Part shown: in pieces, positions 19,365-29,803 of the stretch
Layout: each line of letters opens with the position of its first letter
How positions within the stretch are numbered: position 1 is the stretch's first letter
DNA from: Diphasiastrum complanatum
Lineage: Eukaryota; Streptophyta; Lycopodiopsida; Lycopodiales; Lycopodiaceae
Length of the DNA stretch: 49,231 nucleotides
Assembly (NCBI GenBank): GCA_029204225.1
Contig: CM055092.1
Span: 63,786,194 to 63,835,424 of the forward strand
Direction: 5' to 3'
The notes under the pieces: model-generated
Seen by the model: the letters and a program-made list of their open reading frames with translations, nothing else
The model's database searches: none
Told to the model about the DNA's origin: nothing
Translations under genes and position numbers: made by a program

Positions 19365-20404
19365 CAATAAATCATGAAGAACGAGGTCATCAAACAATCC
19401 TCCGCTCAGAATCTATTGGATCGTTAGATTTTTGTGATAAGGATTAATTTAACAATGGAGTAGCGAAATGAGGTATGCCCTTCTCCTCTTGAGGGCAAAG
19501 GTATATGGAAGGGGCCTTCCCCCACGTAATAACCTAAAAAAAAAAAATTTAAAAAACCTTTTAATTTTTAGAATATTCAAAGTCCTTATGCATCATAGGC
19601 ACTTGTTTGTTGGCCCTCCAAGGAGCATTGTTCCGGAAAGATGGCATAGTCCAAGAATGGGATCGACGTCTTTTCTCAAAATCCGGCATGGCAAAAATTG
19701 TACAGGATTTTTTATGTCATAAATCTTGGGTTTTATAAGGGAAAATCGGCAAGTTAAGAGCTTGTCACTTAATAGAGACCAAAGAACTTTTTCACATATC
19801 GGTTTTTGGAGTTCTCGGACCAAGGAGGACTTAGCAATCATGCAAACATTGTCGTGCTTGTGTTTTGATTTTTAATGCAAATGACATAAATAAATGTTTT
19901 TTTTTGTTTTCGGTTTTTTTGAGATTGACACGTGGCAATTGTAAATATATTGGCTATTTTGTGGTTTTTTTCTATCAATTATTTTTTCTGTTTTTTTCTC
20001 TTTTTCAAATATTTATGTATATTCTTGGGGGCTGCGTGAATATTGAAAGATTGACACATGGCTTCTGATTTGTTGTGTGCGGTCTCCAATTTCGAGTTTC
20101 CCTATTTGGTCGTCATGTTTCTTGCTATTTTGAGGTTGTTTGCTATCACTGCATGCAGTCGTGGGTGGGTGGGACAGACGTGATCAGCTGGTTTTGGAGG
20201 ATTATTGTGTCTTTGTGCTGCAACGATGAGAGTTTTGCGTTTTTATTTTATGCTTCCTTAGCCAAAACGGACAGGTTTCTGAAATAGCTAATTTATGATG
20301 GTTGTATTCAAGTGTTGCTCCTACAAATCAGACAAATTAGACTGGGTGAAGCTGTACTCGTTCAATTCAGATTGCGTGAGGATCTTAGTGATGTGATTTT
20401 CTTC
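19365..20404. other. Upstream region of the helicase gene
   Basis: This should hold the promoter and 5' UTR of the helicase gene (minus strand). I see no convincing TATA box. The stretch 19540-20000 contains long A and T runs. A minus-strand frame at 19841-19593 is open but unrecognised and probably chance. Confidence 0.45.
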
Positions 20405-21003
20405 ACACTCTCCAACATGAAGCCTCCATTTTTAGCCATGTTTGATTTTCTCTTTCAACCTGTTCCAATTCACTTAGCACTCTCTTGAAAGTCAACAAAT
20501 GAATTCAAGAAGAAATCACAAAGATATGGAACCTCTCAAATCTCTTTCTTGCACAAAACTAGCAAATCCAACACATAGAATTGATGACACTTGATCAACA
20601 CATGATCAACTTACAATATTATGAACTTTTGCACTTTCTAACATGGAAACCCGCTCTTGAAAAGTCCAACAATTTCAAACACAAGATATCCAATCAATTT
20701 TAGGGTTTCCACAAAAGTACACAAAGTTGATTTATTCACATTCTATATGCAAAGCTATAAACTTGATATAGAATTTTGAAGAATCATGTTTTCCCTTTCT
20801 TATGCACTAAAAATCACCACAATACAAGTATGGAAGAAAAACAGCCTACTACAAGTATTTTGACCTAAATTGAACTTTGGATCACAAAAATCCTCATTCT
20901 ACACTTGAAAATGCTTGATATTGACTAGGAATCACTCTAGCATGCTCTAGAATTGGTGACACCTCCAAATCACTCACTAGAATAGGCTGCTCCTCCAACA
21001 ACA
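20405..21003 (-). pseudogene. Copia II: leader and first gag codons, truncated
   Basis: The minus-strand ATG at 20439 begins MAKNGGFMLESV, matching MATSGGFMLESN of Copia I gag. The homology stops after about a dozen codons at 20405, where unrelated sequence begins. The leader 20440-21003 is a diverged copy of the Copia I leader. The rest of the element is missing. Confidence 0.82.
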
Positions 21004-21017
21004 AAGCTTTGATACCT
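21004..21017 (-). promoter_or_regulatory. Copia II primer binding site (tRNA-iMet type)
   Basis: Minus strand AGGTATCAAAGCTT, in the same position relative to the LTR as in Copia I, with the first T of the TGG changed to A. Confidence 0.7.
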
Positions 21018-21721
21018 TGTGAAGAAAATCAAATCACAAAGACCTAATTATGCCCTTTGATCTTTGGCTTACTAAGAGAGCACATCTAGCATCATTACAA
21101 AATTTGTAGAAATCAAGCGTCTACTACACATAGAAGATGTAAACTCAACAAGAACTTGTCAAAATCACTTATGTATGATAATTTATTATTCCTTTCCGTA
21201 CAATTTTCGTACTACAACACGTGGGAACTCATACATATAAGAAAAATAGCATTCTATACACAAAAAATCACTATATCAATGCAAAAAATGGATGTAGAAC
21301 CCAAAGAGATATATTCCATAAGAATGAATGAGAGGAGGAGGGAGATGAATTTCTCCCACACTTGTATGTCTATTTATAACAACTTCTTGCCTTATTTGGA
21401 TGCTCTTACTAAAGCTTATCAACTTATGAAAGTTTCTATATCTCTTCCAAAATCTAGATCTAACATGACTAGATTCAATGCATCTCTACTAACCAATTAG
21501 AGTAGGTCCAAATTTGACCTTATCAACTTACCTAACTTGCCAAAAATAGTAAATCCACTAGTCTTAGGCCTTATTAACTTTATAAAGTCTATCTCTATGA
21601 TAAAAATGCATATTGGTCTCAAAATTGCCAAATAAACATGATAAATCTCAAACTAGTTGACAATTTCTCACAATGTCATCTTATTAGAGGGAAATACGAT
21701 GTTTCGGAAAAATAAATCTCA
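21018..21721 (-). repeat. Copia II 5' LTR
   Basis: About 704 bases, TG...CA ends, beginning TGTGAAG and ending near tttcggaaaaataaatctca on the plus strand, like the Copia I LTR. A TATA box (TATAAATA, minus) is at 21371-21378. Confidence 0.72.
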
Positions 21722-23043
21722 ATAAGAGCCATGAAATGGAATATAAAAACTTCAATAAAGTGCATTTTAGCACATATTACAAAAACAAGGCCATTGTCCA
21801 TTATGTTTGCTTGTATATAGAATTAAAACAAATTTATATACATATATAATATTGAGCACCAATAAATTGTCAACTTCTTATTTACACGAACCTTCTTTGT
21901 AACCATTAACGAGAAAGTTTTGTATCTAGAAGTATACATCAATAATAAAAATTAATAAATACAAGAATAACATACATAATTCATAAAAATTCACAATCTT
22001 GTATTTGCATCTTCATAAATAATGTCTTCTATTCATGATTCCATTTCGTTTTGTATCTAGACTAATGCACGTATGTAACAAAATAAAAAAATAAATCAAT
22101 ACAAGAATAATATACATAATTCACAAAAATTCACAATCTCGTATTTGCATCTTCATAAATAATGTCTTCTATTCATGATTTCATTGTTTTTCTTATTCAC
22201 ATTTGTGCTAAGTCATCCTACTAACATGCCTTCCTATGTTTTTGCAGGTTTCCAAATTTTGGATAACATTTACAACCACATGCAAAATCTTTTTTTATGA
22301 AACCAAAAAACATGACTACTCCAACAAACCTTAAATTTACACAGGATTCTAATCTCTATGAAAACAACAATATAAGTTGGACACCTACAATGATGGATGT
22401 TACTTAAAACTCATTCCACCTGTACTCGAAAACAAAATGCCACAAAATTTCAACACATATTTTCTGAAGCACAACATACTACAACAAACATGTTTAATTG
22501 TATTAAAATACTAAAACAAAATACGAAATCGTCGAACTTGTTCATTGAAATGGACATGTGATATGACAAACTGTATTGAAGACCTTGTTCACCAGGCACC
22601 AACACTATCCAAAAAAGATATTGTCAACAAATTCCAAACAAAATTTCTTGTCACTATAACGAAAATTGAACGTAAGGGTGTGATCTTTTGGCAAGCTTTC
22701 TATAGCGAGCTTTTTTTGTAACTATTAAATTTCGCCCATTAGAACATCTTGTGTTATCAATGTCATTACCACATAAGCATGTAAAACAAGTAACAATTCA
22801 ACATTCTTAAAGACAAAAGAGCAACTTGTCCTCACTTTTACATTTGTGCAATCGGACAAGGACATGTTGCAACATACACCTTGTTTATGCCACACATTTT
22901 CACAATCCTCATGTATTCAGAGACATTATATTCTCCTACACTCTTCTCATTAGCTTGGCTACATAAAGATTCACGTGCCAAGGACTGCTCACATGTGTGA
23001 AAACATCACTAGTAGGTTGGATTCAACTTGTAGTAGATATTTG
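21722..23043. other. Unassigned AT-rich stretch with a tandem duplication
   Basis: No gene or element end recognised beyond the 140-base duplication listed separately. The sequence is strongly AT-rich with stops in all frames. Confidence 0.5.
21917..22187 (+). repeat. Tandem duplication, 140-bp period
   Basis: The phrase acaagaataa(c/t)atacataattca occurs at 21961 and 22101. The flanking sequence (tttgtatctaga before; tcttcataaataatgtcttc after) is also repeated with few differences. Two copies, more alike than the other duplications here, so fairly recent. Confidence 0.85.
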
Positions 23044-23847
23044 TGTGGAAAAAGTACAAAAAGGACCAAGAGTGGATCCTAATCTGATCCTCAAGAGGGA
23101 TTGGTTGTCAGATTACTTCATCTATCAATCTACTTCAGATTAAGATCAATCTAGATCAATTCTAGACACAAAATCCTAATAAGAACAATCATTAATTGAA
23201 GGTAAGTGTACTTTCTGTTTTCACACGTGTGAAACACTGTCTGAGTATGGAATCCAACCTCAAAACAATCAAAACAAATGTAGACAAATGGAGAGAATCA
23301 CTCAAAATTGCTTTCAAAACCAAGATTGGTGTCTCACATTGATTATGGCCAAATGTGGCTCTATATATACAATAAGTGGGAGCTCATGGTATTGATCATC
23401 TCTTTGATCCCACATGTGTGAAGGTGCTTTGTCATATGATGATTCATCATGCAAAACTGACACTTGGACAGAACCTTCTATTTTGAGCACTTTTGGTCCA
23501 TTTTCCTTCTGTATGGAGATCTACTTGGAAATTTTCTAGAAGTCAAAATTTGCCTACTTTAGCTTATTCCACACATGTGAGCTGTCCTCTACACATGTGA
23601 TATGACACCTAACCAAAGGATGTGGCTCATGCAATCAATAGATTGATGCCATGTGTCATATGTCTAGAAAACTAGTTTTTGGCCTTTTTAGCCACTAGAA
23701 CTTGAATTAAATCAAATGTACAACCTATATGATTATGGTACATGACAAGTACATAATTTTCACACGTGGGAACAGGCTCCACACATGTGTGTTTATCTAT
23801 ATACAAGATTTTTGGCCTCTACCAAGCTTATTTTTGCATTTTTCACA
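23044..23847 (-). repeat. Element III 3' LTR
   Basis: About 804 bases, starting TGTGGAA and ending TTTCACA on the plus strand (TGTGAAA...TTCCACA on the element strand). Its start matches the short stub at 27524 next to the primer site, which fixes the orientation as minus. A TATA-like tatatata is at 23362-23369. The LTR contains several copies of a near-palindromic cacatgtgtg/cacacgtgtg word. Confidence 0.75.
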
Positions 23848-23858
23848 CTCCTCCTCAA
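23848..23858 (-). promoter_or_regulatory. Element III polypurine tract
   Basis: Minus strand TTGAGGAGGAG immediately before the TG of the 3' LTR, the expected plus-strand primer of an LTR retrotransposon. Confidence 0.75.
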
Positions 23859-23996
23859 AAATCTAGCTTGGTAAGTTTAGCTTGATGGAAAACATGATGA
23901 CCTTGAACTTGACTCCATGGGCTGAATTGGTCTTTGCTGGTTCAAAAGGTGTGAAGATCAGCCGATGAGCTTGATGTTGATCTGAAATCACCATAT

Positions 23997-24734
23997 CTAT
24001 GATAGTGCTTCTTTGATGTTGACATCTTTGATGAACTTGAGAGCTTTGCACCATCCTAGCATCTTCGAAATTGATTCCTTCCAAATTTCATGTAGATGCT
24101 TGACTTTGAGGCTTGCTCCTTCTTCATGTGCATGCTCCTCCATGAGAAAATAAAGATTTCTTCTTGACTTATTAGGATCACAAAGATCTAACATCATGTT
24201 ACCATGATCTAAAGAATTAGACTTATCCAAATTGGCAAGACTATGCATGCTATAATAACAAAGTGTTTGCATCATATCTTCATGCTTGTTTACCATGCTA
24301 ATCTCATATCTAATGAGGCTAAATACTTCATTATGGAGATAAGTTTCTTTAGAATATGATTCACTTACTCTCATAAAGAGTTTACAATTTGCCTCAATAC
24401 AAATTTTCAAACTATGAGTGAACAAATCACTTTTGCTCTTACATGACTCAAGAGCATACATTTGATGAAATAACCATTTGCTTTCTAATTGATTTAAAAT
24501 CAATTTCAACCTTTTAAGAACATCATCTATGTTCTCAAGAGAGACTTCATACTCAACTAGTATGGCTTTACTCCAATTTTGAGATGCAATGATCTCACTA
24601 AAGCAAATTGATTTATCAAATGACATAGGAGAAGTAAGTATGAGATGTATACCACATGAGGTATGCTCATCTTTCCCTTGAAATGTGAGCCACATGGACT
24701 CAACCCTGTTTCTTGAGATTCTTTTTGGAATCAC
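23997..24734 (-). CDS. Element III unknown ORF, domain copy B
   Basis: 246 codons of unrecognised protein inside LTR element III. It has a repeated architecture shared with the ORF just upstream (24731-25546): FSEIIASQNWSKAILVEYE here against FEGIFVSQRWLKAMLVECD there, and EANCKLFMRVSESYSKETY here against KASCKLLMRISEASKVDTY there. The two ORFs therefore arose by duplication. The frame differs from copy A by a shift near 24732. No zinc, protease, integrase or RT motif is present. The protein is rich in Lys, Glu, Ser and Leu and probably helical. Function unknown; it could be a diverged gag/capsid-like domain. Confidence 0.6.
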   Translation of the reverse strand: MIPKRISRNRVESMWLTFQGKDEHTSCGIHLILTSPMSFDKSICFSEIIASQNWSKAILVEYEVSLENIDDVLKRLKLILNQLESKWLFHQMYALESCKSKSDLFTHSLKICIEANCKLFMRVSESYSKETYLHNEVFSLIRYEISMVNKHEDMMQTLCYYSMHSLANLDKSNSLDHGNMMLDLCDPNKSRRNLYFLMEEHAHEEGASLKVKHLHEIWKESISKMLGWCKALKFIKDVNIKEALS

Positions 24735-25546
24735 AACTTGACTCTCTCCTCCTCAATCCTTGACATACTTGAACCTTGAGAAGGACTCTCCTCCTCAATC
24801 CTTGGCACACTTGAACCTCGAGATGACTCCTCAAGATCAACTTCTTGGTGCTCCTCCTTGATGGAAATCCAAGACCTCCATGTCTCAAAATGATCACAAC
24901 AATTATGACCACACAATATGCACTTCCTGTGATTATCAAAATTACTTATGCTAGAAACATAAGTCCAAAAATCACCACAACTTGGCATGATTTTTCTAAT
25001 ATTGAAATCAAAAGGCATTTCCACCTCAATAAGGCTAACTACTTGCTTATGGATATAAGTGTCCACTTTGGATGCTTCACTTATTCTCATAAGAAGTTTA
25101 CAACTTGCCTTTAAGATTGAAAACTTACAATTTTCATCTTTATGAATGAACACATCATTCATGATCTTATTGAAACCAAAAGATCCTACATTATGAAGAT
25201 ATTTCCATTTCCTTGACTTCATAACTAATGTAAGCTTACAAGGAAAACATATTTTGCTATCTTTTAAGGCATCACACTCAACTAGCATTGCCTTAAGCCA
25301 CCTTTGAGATACAAAAATCCCTTCAAAGCAAAATAGATCTTCATAAGTTGACATGAGAGCATAAATGAAACTATTTATATTTTGTGATTGATGCTCCTTA
25401 TTCTTGATTGATTTCTCTTGGATCATAACAATAAGTTTGAACTTATCTAAAGTTCCAAGCAAAATACTTTCTAAGGACATAAAATAAATCCAAGTTACTT
25501 TCATGAAAGAGACATCTATCTTTGCATCTTGAACCAAACAATGCAC
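24731..25546 (-). CDS. Element III unknown ORF, domain copy A
   Basis: 271 codons, in the same frame as the zinc-finger ORF upstream and separated from it by a single TAA (25549-25547). It contains the domain duplicated in the ORF at 23997-24734 (SQRWLKAMLVEC; KASCKLLMRISEAS; YIHKQVVSLIEVEM). Near the C-terminus is a Cys/His cluster, CILCGHNCCDHFETW, and then a short internal repeat of about 45 bases (GSSVPRIEEE / GSSMSRIEEE). I do not recognise the family. Being between primer site and polypurine tract, it is part of the retroelement, not a host gene. Confidence 0.6.
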   Translation of the reverse strand: MHCLVQDAKIDVSFMKVTWIYFMSLESILLGTLDKFKLIVMIQEKSIKNKEHQSQNINSFIYALMSTYEDLFCFEGIFVSQRWLKAMLVECDALKDSKICFPCKLTLVMKSRKWKYLHNVGSFGFNKIMNDVFIHKDENCKFSILKASCKLLMRISEASKVDTYIHKQVVSLIEVEMPFDFNIRKIMPSCGDFWTYVSSISNFDNHRKCILCGHNCCDHFETWRSWISIKEEHQEVDLEESSRGSSVPRIEEESPSQGSSMSRIEEERVKL

Positions 25547-25936
25547 TTACAAATAAAAAATTTCAAAAGATTTGACATGTATTGTAATGGATTCTTGAAG
25601 ACAAATCTTGCAAGTCCTTGTGAGACTCCAAGCCTCATTCACCTTTCCACAAAGAAAACACCTTTCCTTGGACTTGTCCTTCTTGTATTTGCATTTTGAG
25701 CTTGAAGCTCCATCCTTCACCTTGGCCCCCTTGCTTTGGTTCTCCTTGGATGGATTGGTCTTCTTTTTGTAGCATCTTGAGAAAATATATCCTCCCTTGC
25801 CACAAAGGTTGCACTTAGGATCCTTTCTTTCCTTCAACACGATGCCACCTATTGATGCCATGTGAATAAAAAACTGTGATATGATTCTACAAATGTAATT
25901 TGTGACTTTCAAGAGACTACATTTGAACATCTTCAA
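25547..25936 (-). CDS. Element III zinc-knuckle-like ORF
   Basis: The methionine of MASIGGIVLKERKD (about 25861) resembles the MATSGG start of Copia I gag, but a zinc-knuckle-like motif, CNLCGKGGYIFSRC, follows directly. In it a Phe stands where the CCHC His is expected. A Lys-rich segment follows and then a second Cys cluster (CFLCGKVNE...CKIC). It looks like a gag whose capsid core is missing or has moved downstream into the unknown ORFs. The frame ends in a TAA and then stays open into copy A. Confidence 0.55.
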   Translation of the reverse strand: MKMFKCSLLKVTNYICRIISQFFIHMASIGGIVLKERKDPKCNLCGKGGYIFSRCYKKKTNPSKENQSKGAKVKDGASSSKCKYKKDKSKERCFLCGKVNEAWSLTRTCKICLQESITIHVKSFEIFYL

Positions 25937-27510
25937 TAATCTAGAATGATCTACAAAAGATCTAGCTCACAAACCTAAGAATCAATTTTCACACTAAGAC
26001 TAGTCACTTGGAAACTTTGCTTTGATCACTAAGACAAAAGTGCACAATCTTTGAATCAAATCGCAAAAGAAATCAGATGCAATCTCCTATTGGACTCATC
26101 AAATACCAATGACTCTTTTTTTTGAAAATTGAAATGAATATGAAAAGATTTGACACCTAGATTTTCCTTTTCACTTGACTAGTTCTCTCAACACTTGAGA
26201 TTCTTGAACAAAAGATGGGTTTTGTTTCAAACACATGAAAATCAAACTTAATCACTTCTTTTGGACTCACTCTTGACCCAAATAATCTCACTCTTGAGAT
26301 TTAGAATGAATTTGATTTGATTTGAAAACAAACTATACCACCAATTTTTCACAAAGCTTAAAAATTTAGACAACTAGAGATTCACAAAGATCTCAATCGT
26401 GCATGAATACTCAAATATGGACTCCTCCTCCAATGGGATCACAAATTGCCTCTCACACTCTCACAAAGAAAGTTGAATAGAACTAATTTGAATTTCATAC
26501 ATACTATGTCAATTTTTGCTCAACAAATTGAATTCAATCACTCCTATTGGATTCCACCAATTACTCTACCTTTTAAGACTTGCAATGAAATTCAAAATCA
26601 AAAGTTGTGATTTTTCTCACTAAGATATTGTGCTTCAAAGAGCTAATGCCACTTAGAAAGATTTGATCACCTGGGAAGAGACAAACTCTCCACCAATAAC
26701 AACACAAAATGAGCTTCTAGATCTTGCCTTCTACAAAGGAAGGAACTCTTAGAAAATTGGATCTCTCTCTACACATTTGCCATAGACACCTTAATGACTC
26801 TTTTCAAACCTTACAATCACTCAAAAAAACTGAGTAGGGTTGAACAATGTGACTTGGATCTCAATCTCTTTTCTAGAACTCCCAATTTAAGCCAATCTAT
26901 GTCAAATTCTACAAAAGATTTGCATAAATGCTCTATATGCACTAGAAACTCTCAAAGGTTTCACTTGGAGGGCAGATCCAAGGATGTTTTCTAGCAAATT
27001 GATGCTTCTAAACTTGACCCTATCACTCTTGAACAAATCTAGAGTAATGGTACAATGGATTACAACGTCTCACCTTGCATATCACTCCTTAATCTATGAT
27101 TTTTAGCAAAATCTCTCTCAACTTCAACATGCACTCAAAAAATCAGAGATAATCAATTAATGCACCTATGCAAGTTTCAAATATAATTTCTTGGCTAATC
27201 TAATCCAAGAACTAATCAAGGGATTAGATTCTCTATAGAAAATGCTTGATTTTGCACCAAAAATCTCTCAAATTGGGTGTGTGAGTCAAATTGTACAAAT
27301 TTTTGAATTTTCTCAGCCAAAACTGGAGCTGTACGACCTCACATGTGTGAAAAGGGTTCCTACAGCCCACAACAGGTTCTGGTCCAAAACTTTTGAGAAT
27401 ATCTATCAGATCCAACTCGCTACCCAAAATTTGACTAGTTTCCAAAAAATTGCTAATTTTGGCTTTGATTTGGATTAACCCTATCAATTTCAACAAAACA
27501 TCTTGTACTA
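25937..27510 (-). other. Element III leader
   Basis: About 1.6 kb between the primer site and the first ORF. It is AT-rich with no long open frame on the element strand. It contains repeated cctct/ctcac phrases but no clear tandem repeat. Confidence 0.55.
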
Positions 27511-27523
27511 GGCTCTGATACCA
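27511..27523 (-). promoter_or_regulatory. Element III primer binding site (tRNA-iMet)
   Basis: Minus strand TGGTATCAGAGCC, a perfect match to the initiator-Met tRNA complement used by plant Copia and some Gypsy elements. It is flanked by the TGTGGAA stub of the 5' LTR. Confidence 0.88.
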
Positions 27524-27650
27524 TGTGGAATGCCCTTAGCAACCAAGATTTCTTCCTTTGTAGTGAAACAAGCATCACCACCAAACTTTACCATGTATCC
27601 TTTCTCTATCATTTGACCAACACTTAGCAACTTCTTTGAAAGTGAAGGAA
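27524..27650 (-). pseudogene. 5' LTR stub fused to a Copia I-type protease fragment
   Basis: Only about 10 bases of element III's 5' LTR remain (TGTGGAATGC). The next about 117 bases match Copia I at 14797-14914, the protease-proximal part, with few differences. The join lies in the short shared word TGCCC(T/C)TAGCAACC. The 5' LTR was therefore lost in a rearrangement with a Copia I relative. The homology stops near 27650. Confidence 0.8.
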
Positions 27651-27662
27651 TAATTGTTACAT

Positions 27663-29475
27663 TTTGTAATGGATGCTACAAAAGCGCTTCAAGTGCACAG
27701 AGATCAACAAACAATCGAAAGACAAAAATTGGCGAAACATCGAAAGAAATGCTTGGGATGTCCACAAAAAGATTTAAGCCTTGTCATCGATGGCATGGAT
27801 TAGAAGAAAATGATGTTACCTCATTTTGTTAGAGTGACAAAAAATTTGAACAAGGCAGATTTTATTCAAGTTCATCTTGTTGGAGCACTTGTGTTTAATG
27901 ACACATTGGAGTCGAATATATTTTTCAGTTATCCCAATGTTTGAAACGATCCAAATTTGACCATAACCATTGTACAAAAGATAATTTGCGAATTTGGTGA
28001 TAATATCTTCCAGAAATACTGTATTTGTAACTTGACAACACTGCTAGGAAAAATAAAAATCAAACTATACTGGCTTACTTATCGATGTTGGTAGAATTCT
28101 TTTTTTTTCAAAAAAATAAATATAGGATTTTTATTGGTGGGTCACACCCATGATCAAATTGATCAGATGTTTAGTTGTTTTTTCCAAAAGACTAAGATGC
28201 AAGAAGGCATTTTCTTTACCAGTGCTTCAGAGCATTGTTGAAGAATCATACATGCCAAAGTCAAATGTGTCGTTAATTAGACACACATTTGATTTTTGTG
28301 AATACATTAAGGCGTCCAATGAAACAAATCATTTTGCTGCTACTATTAATGACATTAGCTTTCAACATCAGTTCAAAATCAAATGCAATGAAACTGACAT
28401 CACATTGCTATGGGGCAAAGAATTTTCAAGTTCAGTTTCATGGTTACCTGTTGAAGGAATACGGTTTCTGTTCAATATGCCTTCTGGTCAAATCAAGCTT
28501 GCTGCGTTGTCTCCCTTGAAGTCCATGCTAGAAGCACAAAAAGCACAAAGAGAGCATCATGAGGTTGACCCATTTGCCTCGTCAAATTTTTTGGAATCAA
28601 GTATTCAAGTAGCCTATCAATTTTTTGATGAGTTTGATCAGCATTGGTAGTTGAACTTTTTCAAGAAACAAAAAATCAGTTTGTTCAATCTTGAACACGC
28701 ATTAAGAACTGAAGAATTTCATTGGCCTCAAAAATTAGAAACTTTCAACTATAATTGTCGAACCTTCAAATCTTCCTTGAGATAATGATTTTTTGGAGCT
28801 TGTGCAAGGTGAGGAACATGAAATTTATGTGGGCTCAAGGAAGAATAGACAAAGTGTAAAAGTTGCAAAAAGGAAGTGGGCATGGCACGATGATCTGAAT
28901 GAAATTCAAAATGGAAGCCTTGTTGCACTTCTAGCTTCAGAAAACAATGAAGGACATCCATTTTGGATTGCGAAAGTACTTGGTTTCATTCAAAATAGCA
29001 ATCAGACAAAAGTACTACATGTCCATTGGTTGCGCACCACTTCAACGAATGTCTTTTTGGGAAGGTACGAATTTGAAATGTTGCAAGTAGATCCAAAGGG
29101 CAAGAGAAAACAATTGCCAAAGAACCAATCGAGGGTTGATGATTTGAATTTACAAGATGTAGATATTTTGGCAATTAATTCTGAGTTAACAATGACCAAT
29201 TATCTATGAAAGTCAACTATAGCCATATTGAATGAACGACTTGGATTAATGAGACAACCATCAACGTCAACTCGTCAACAACAGAGGAAAGTTGACTTAC
29301 AAGGTTTTTTGTTTTTTCATCAACATTGGATGCGAATTTTGAGAACGATATGTCAGTGGATTCTGATGAAGAAGACAGGTCTTTCACCTCATCGGCTGAA
29401 AACGAGAGTGTTCAAAATATGTCAAGTTCTGAATTGAGAGGCATCAGTGAAAATTTCTTAGAAAACATACTTTGA
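27663..29475 (+). pseudogene. Dead DDE-like transposase gene of the GHTH..ID family (DUF7869-like)
   Basis: The plus strand carries blocks in a fixed order: LVIDGMD (about 27795), PHFVRVTKNLNKADFIQVH (about 27820-27876), LDNTARKNKN (about 28031), FLLVGHTHDQIDQMFS (about 28128-28175), FSKRLRCKKAF with an open frame of 160 codons (to 28650), then WAWHDDL...LVALLASENN, HPFWIAKVLGF and VHWLRTT (28793-29209), and an acidic C-terminal tail to a stop at 29475. This block order is that of a widespread eukaryotic transposon protein family that I believe Pfam calls DUF7869. At least three frameshifts (near 28010, 28110 and in the T run at 28178) and several stops kill it. The 5' part is cut off by the rearranged element III. 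Confidence 0.72.
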
Positions 29476-29803
29476 AAACAAAATATCCATAATATAATCT
29501 AAGCCCTTTTGTATTTTAATGGCGTTTGGACTTTCAAAAATCATGTGTTGTCTTGAAATGTTATGCGGTATGTAATTATGATGGTTTTATGAAATTTGCG
29601 AAAACAAAAACCTACATTGATTCGTTAAAAATAGACACTTTTTAATATATTTTTTATTGCAAGTTAGAGAATCCTCAAAAAAAATCATGAATTTGGCCTA
29701 AAACTAGGACCATTAAAAAATATCGAAAAAGGTTACTCTTTTTTAGGTCAAAGTCCCAAAACAAATGTCATCGTGTTTTGGAGTAAGAAAGGAGGATCGG
29801 TCA
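29476..29803. other. Spacer, nothing recognised
   Basis: AT-rich sequence between the dead transposase and the Gypsy RT scrap. No open frame or repeat noted. Confidence 0.5.

Noticed and set aside
19593-19841. Minus-strand frame upstream of the helicase start
   Set aside because: Protein-like at first sight, but matches no family I know, has no stable start, and lies beside long A/T runs. Treated as chance.
24731-25936. Possibility that the unknown ORFs are a host gene
   Set aside because: They lie between a primer binding site and a polypurine tract/LTR in the same orientation, so they belong to the retroelement. Capture of a host gene is not excluded but nothing shows it.
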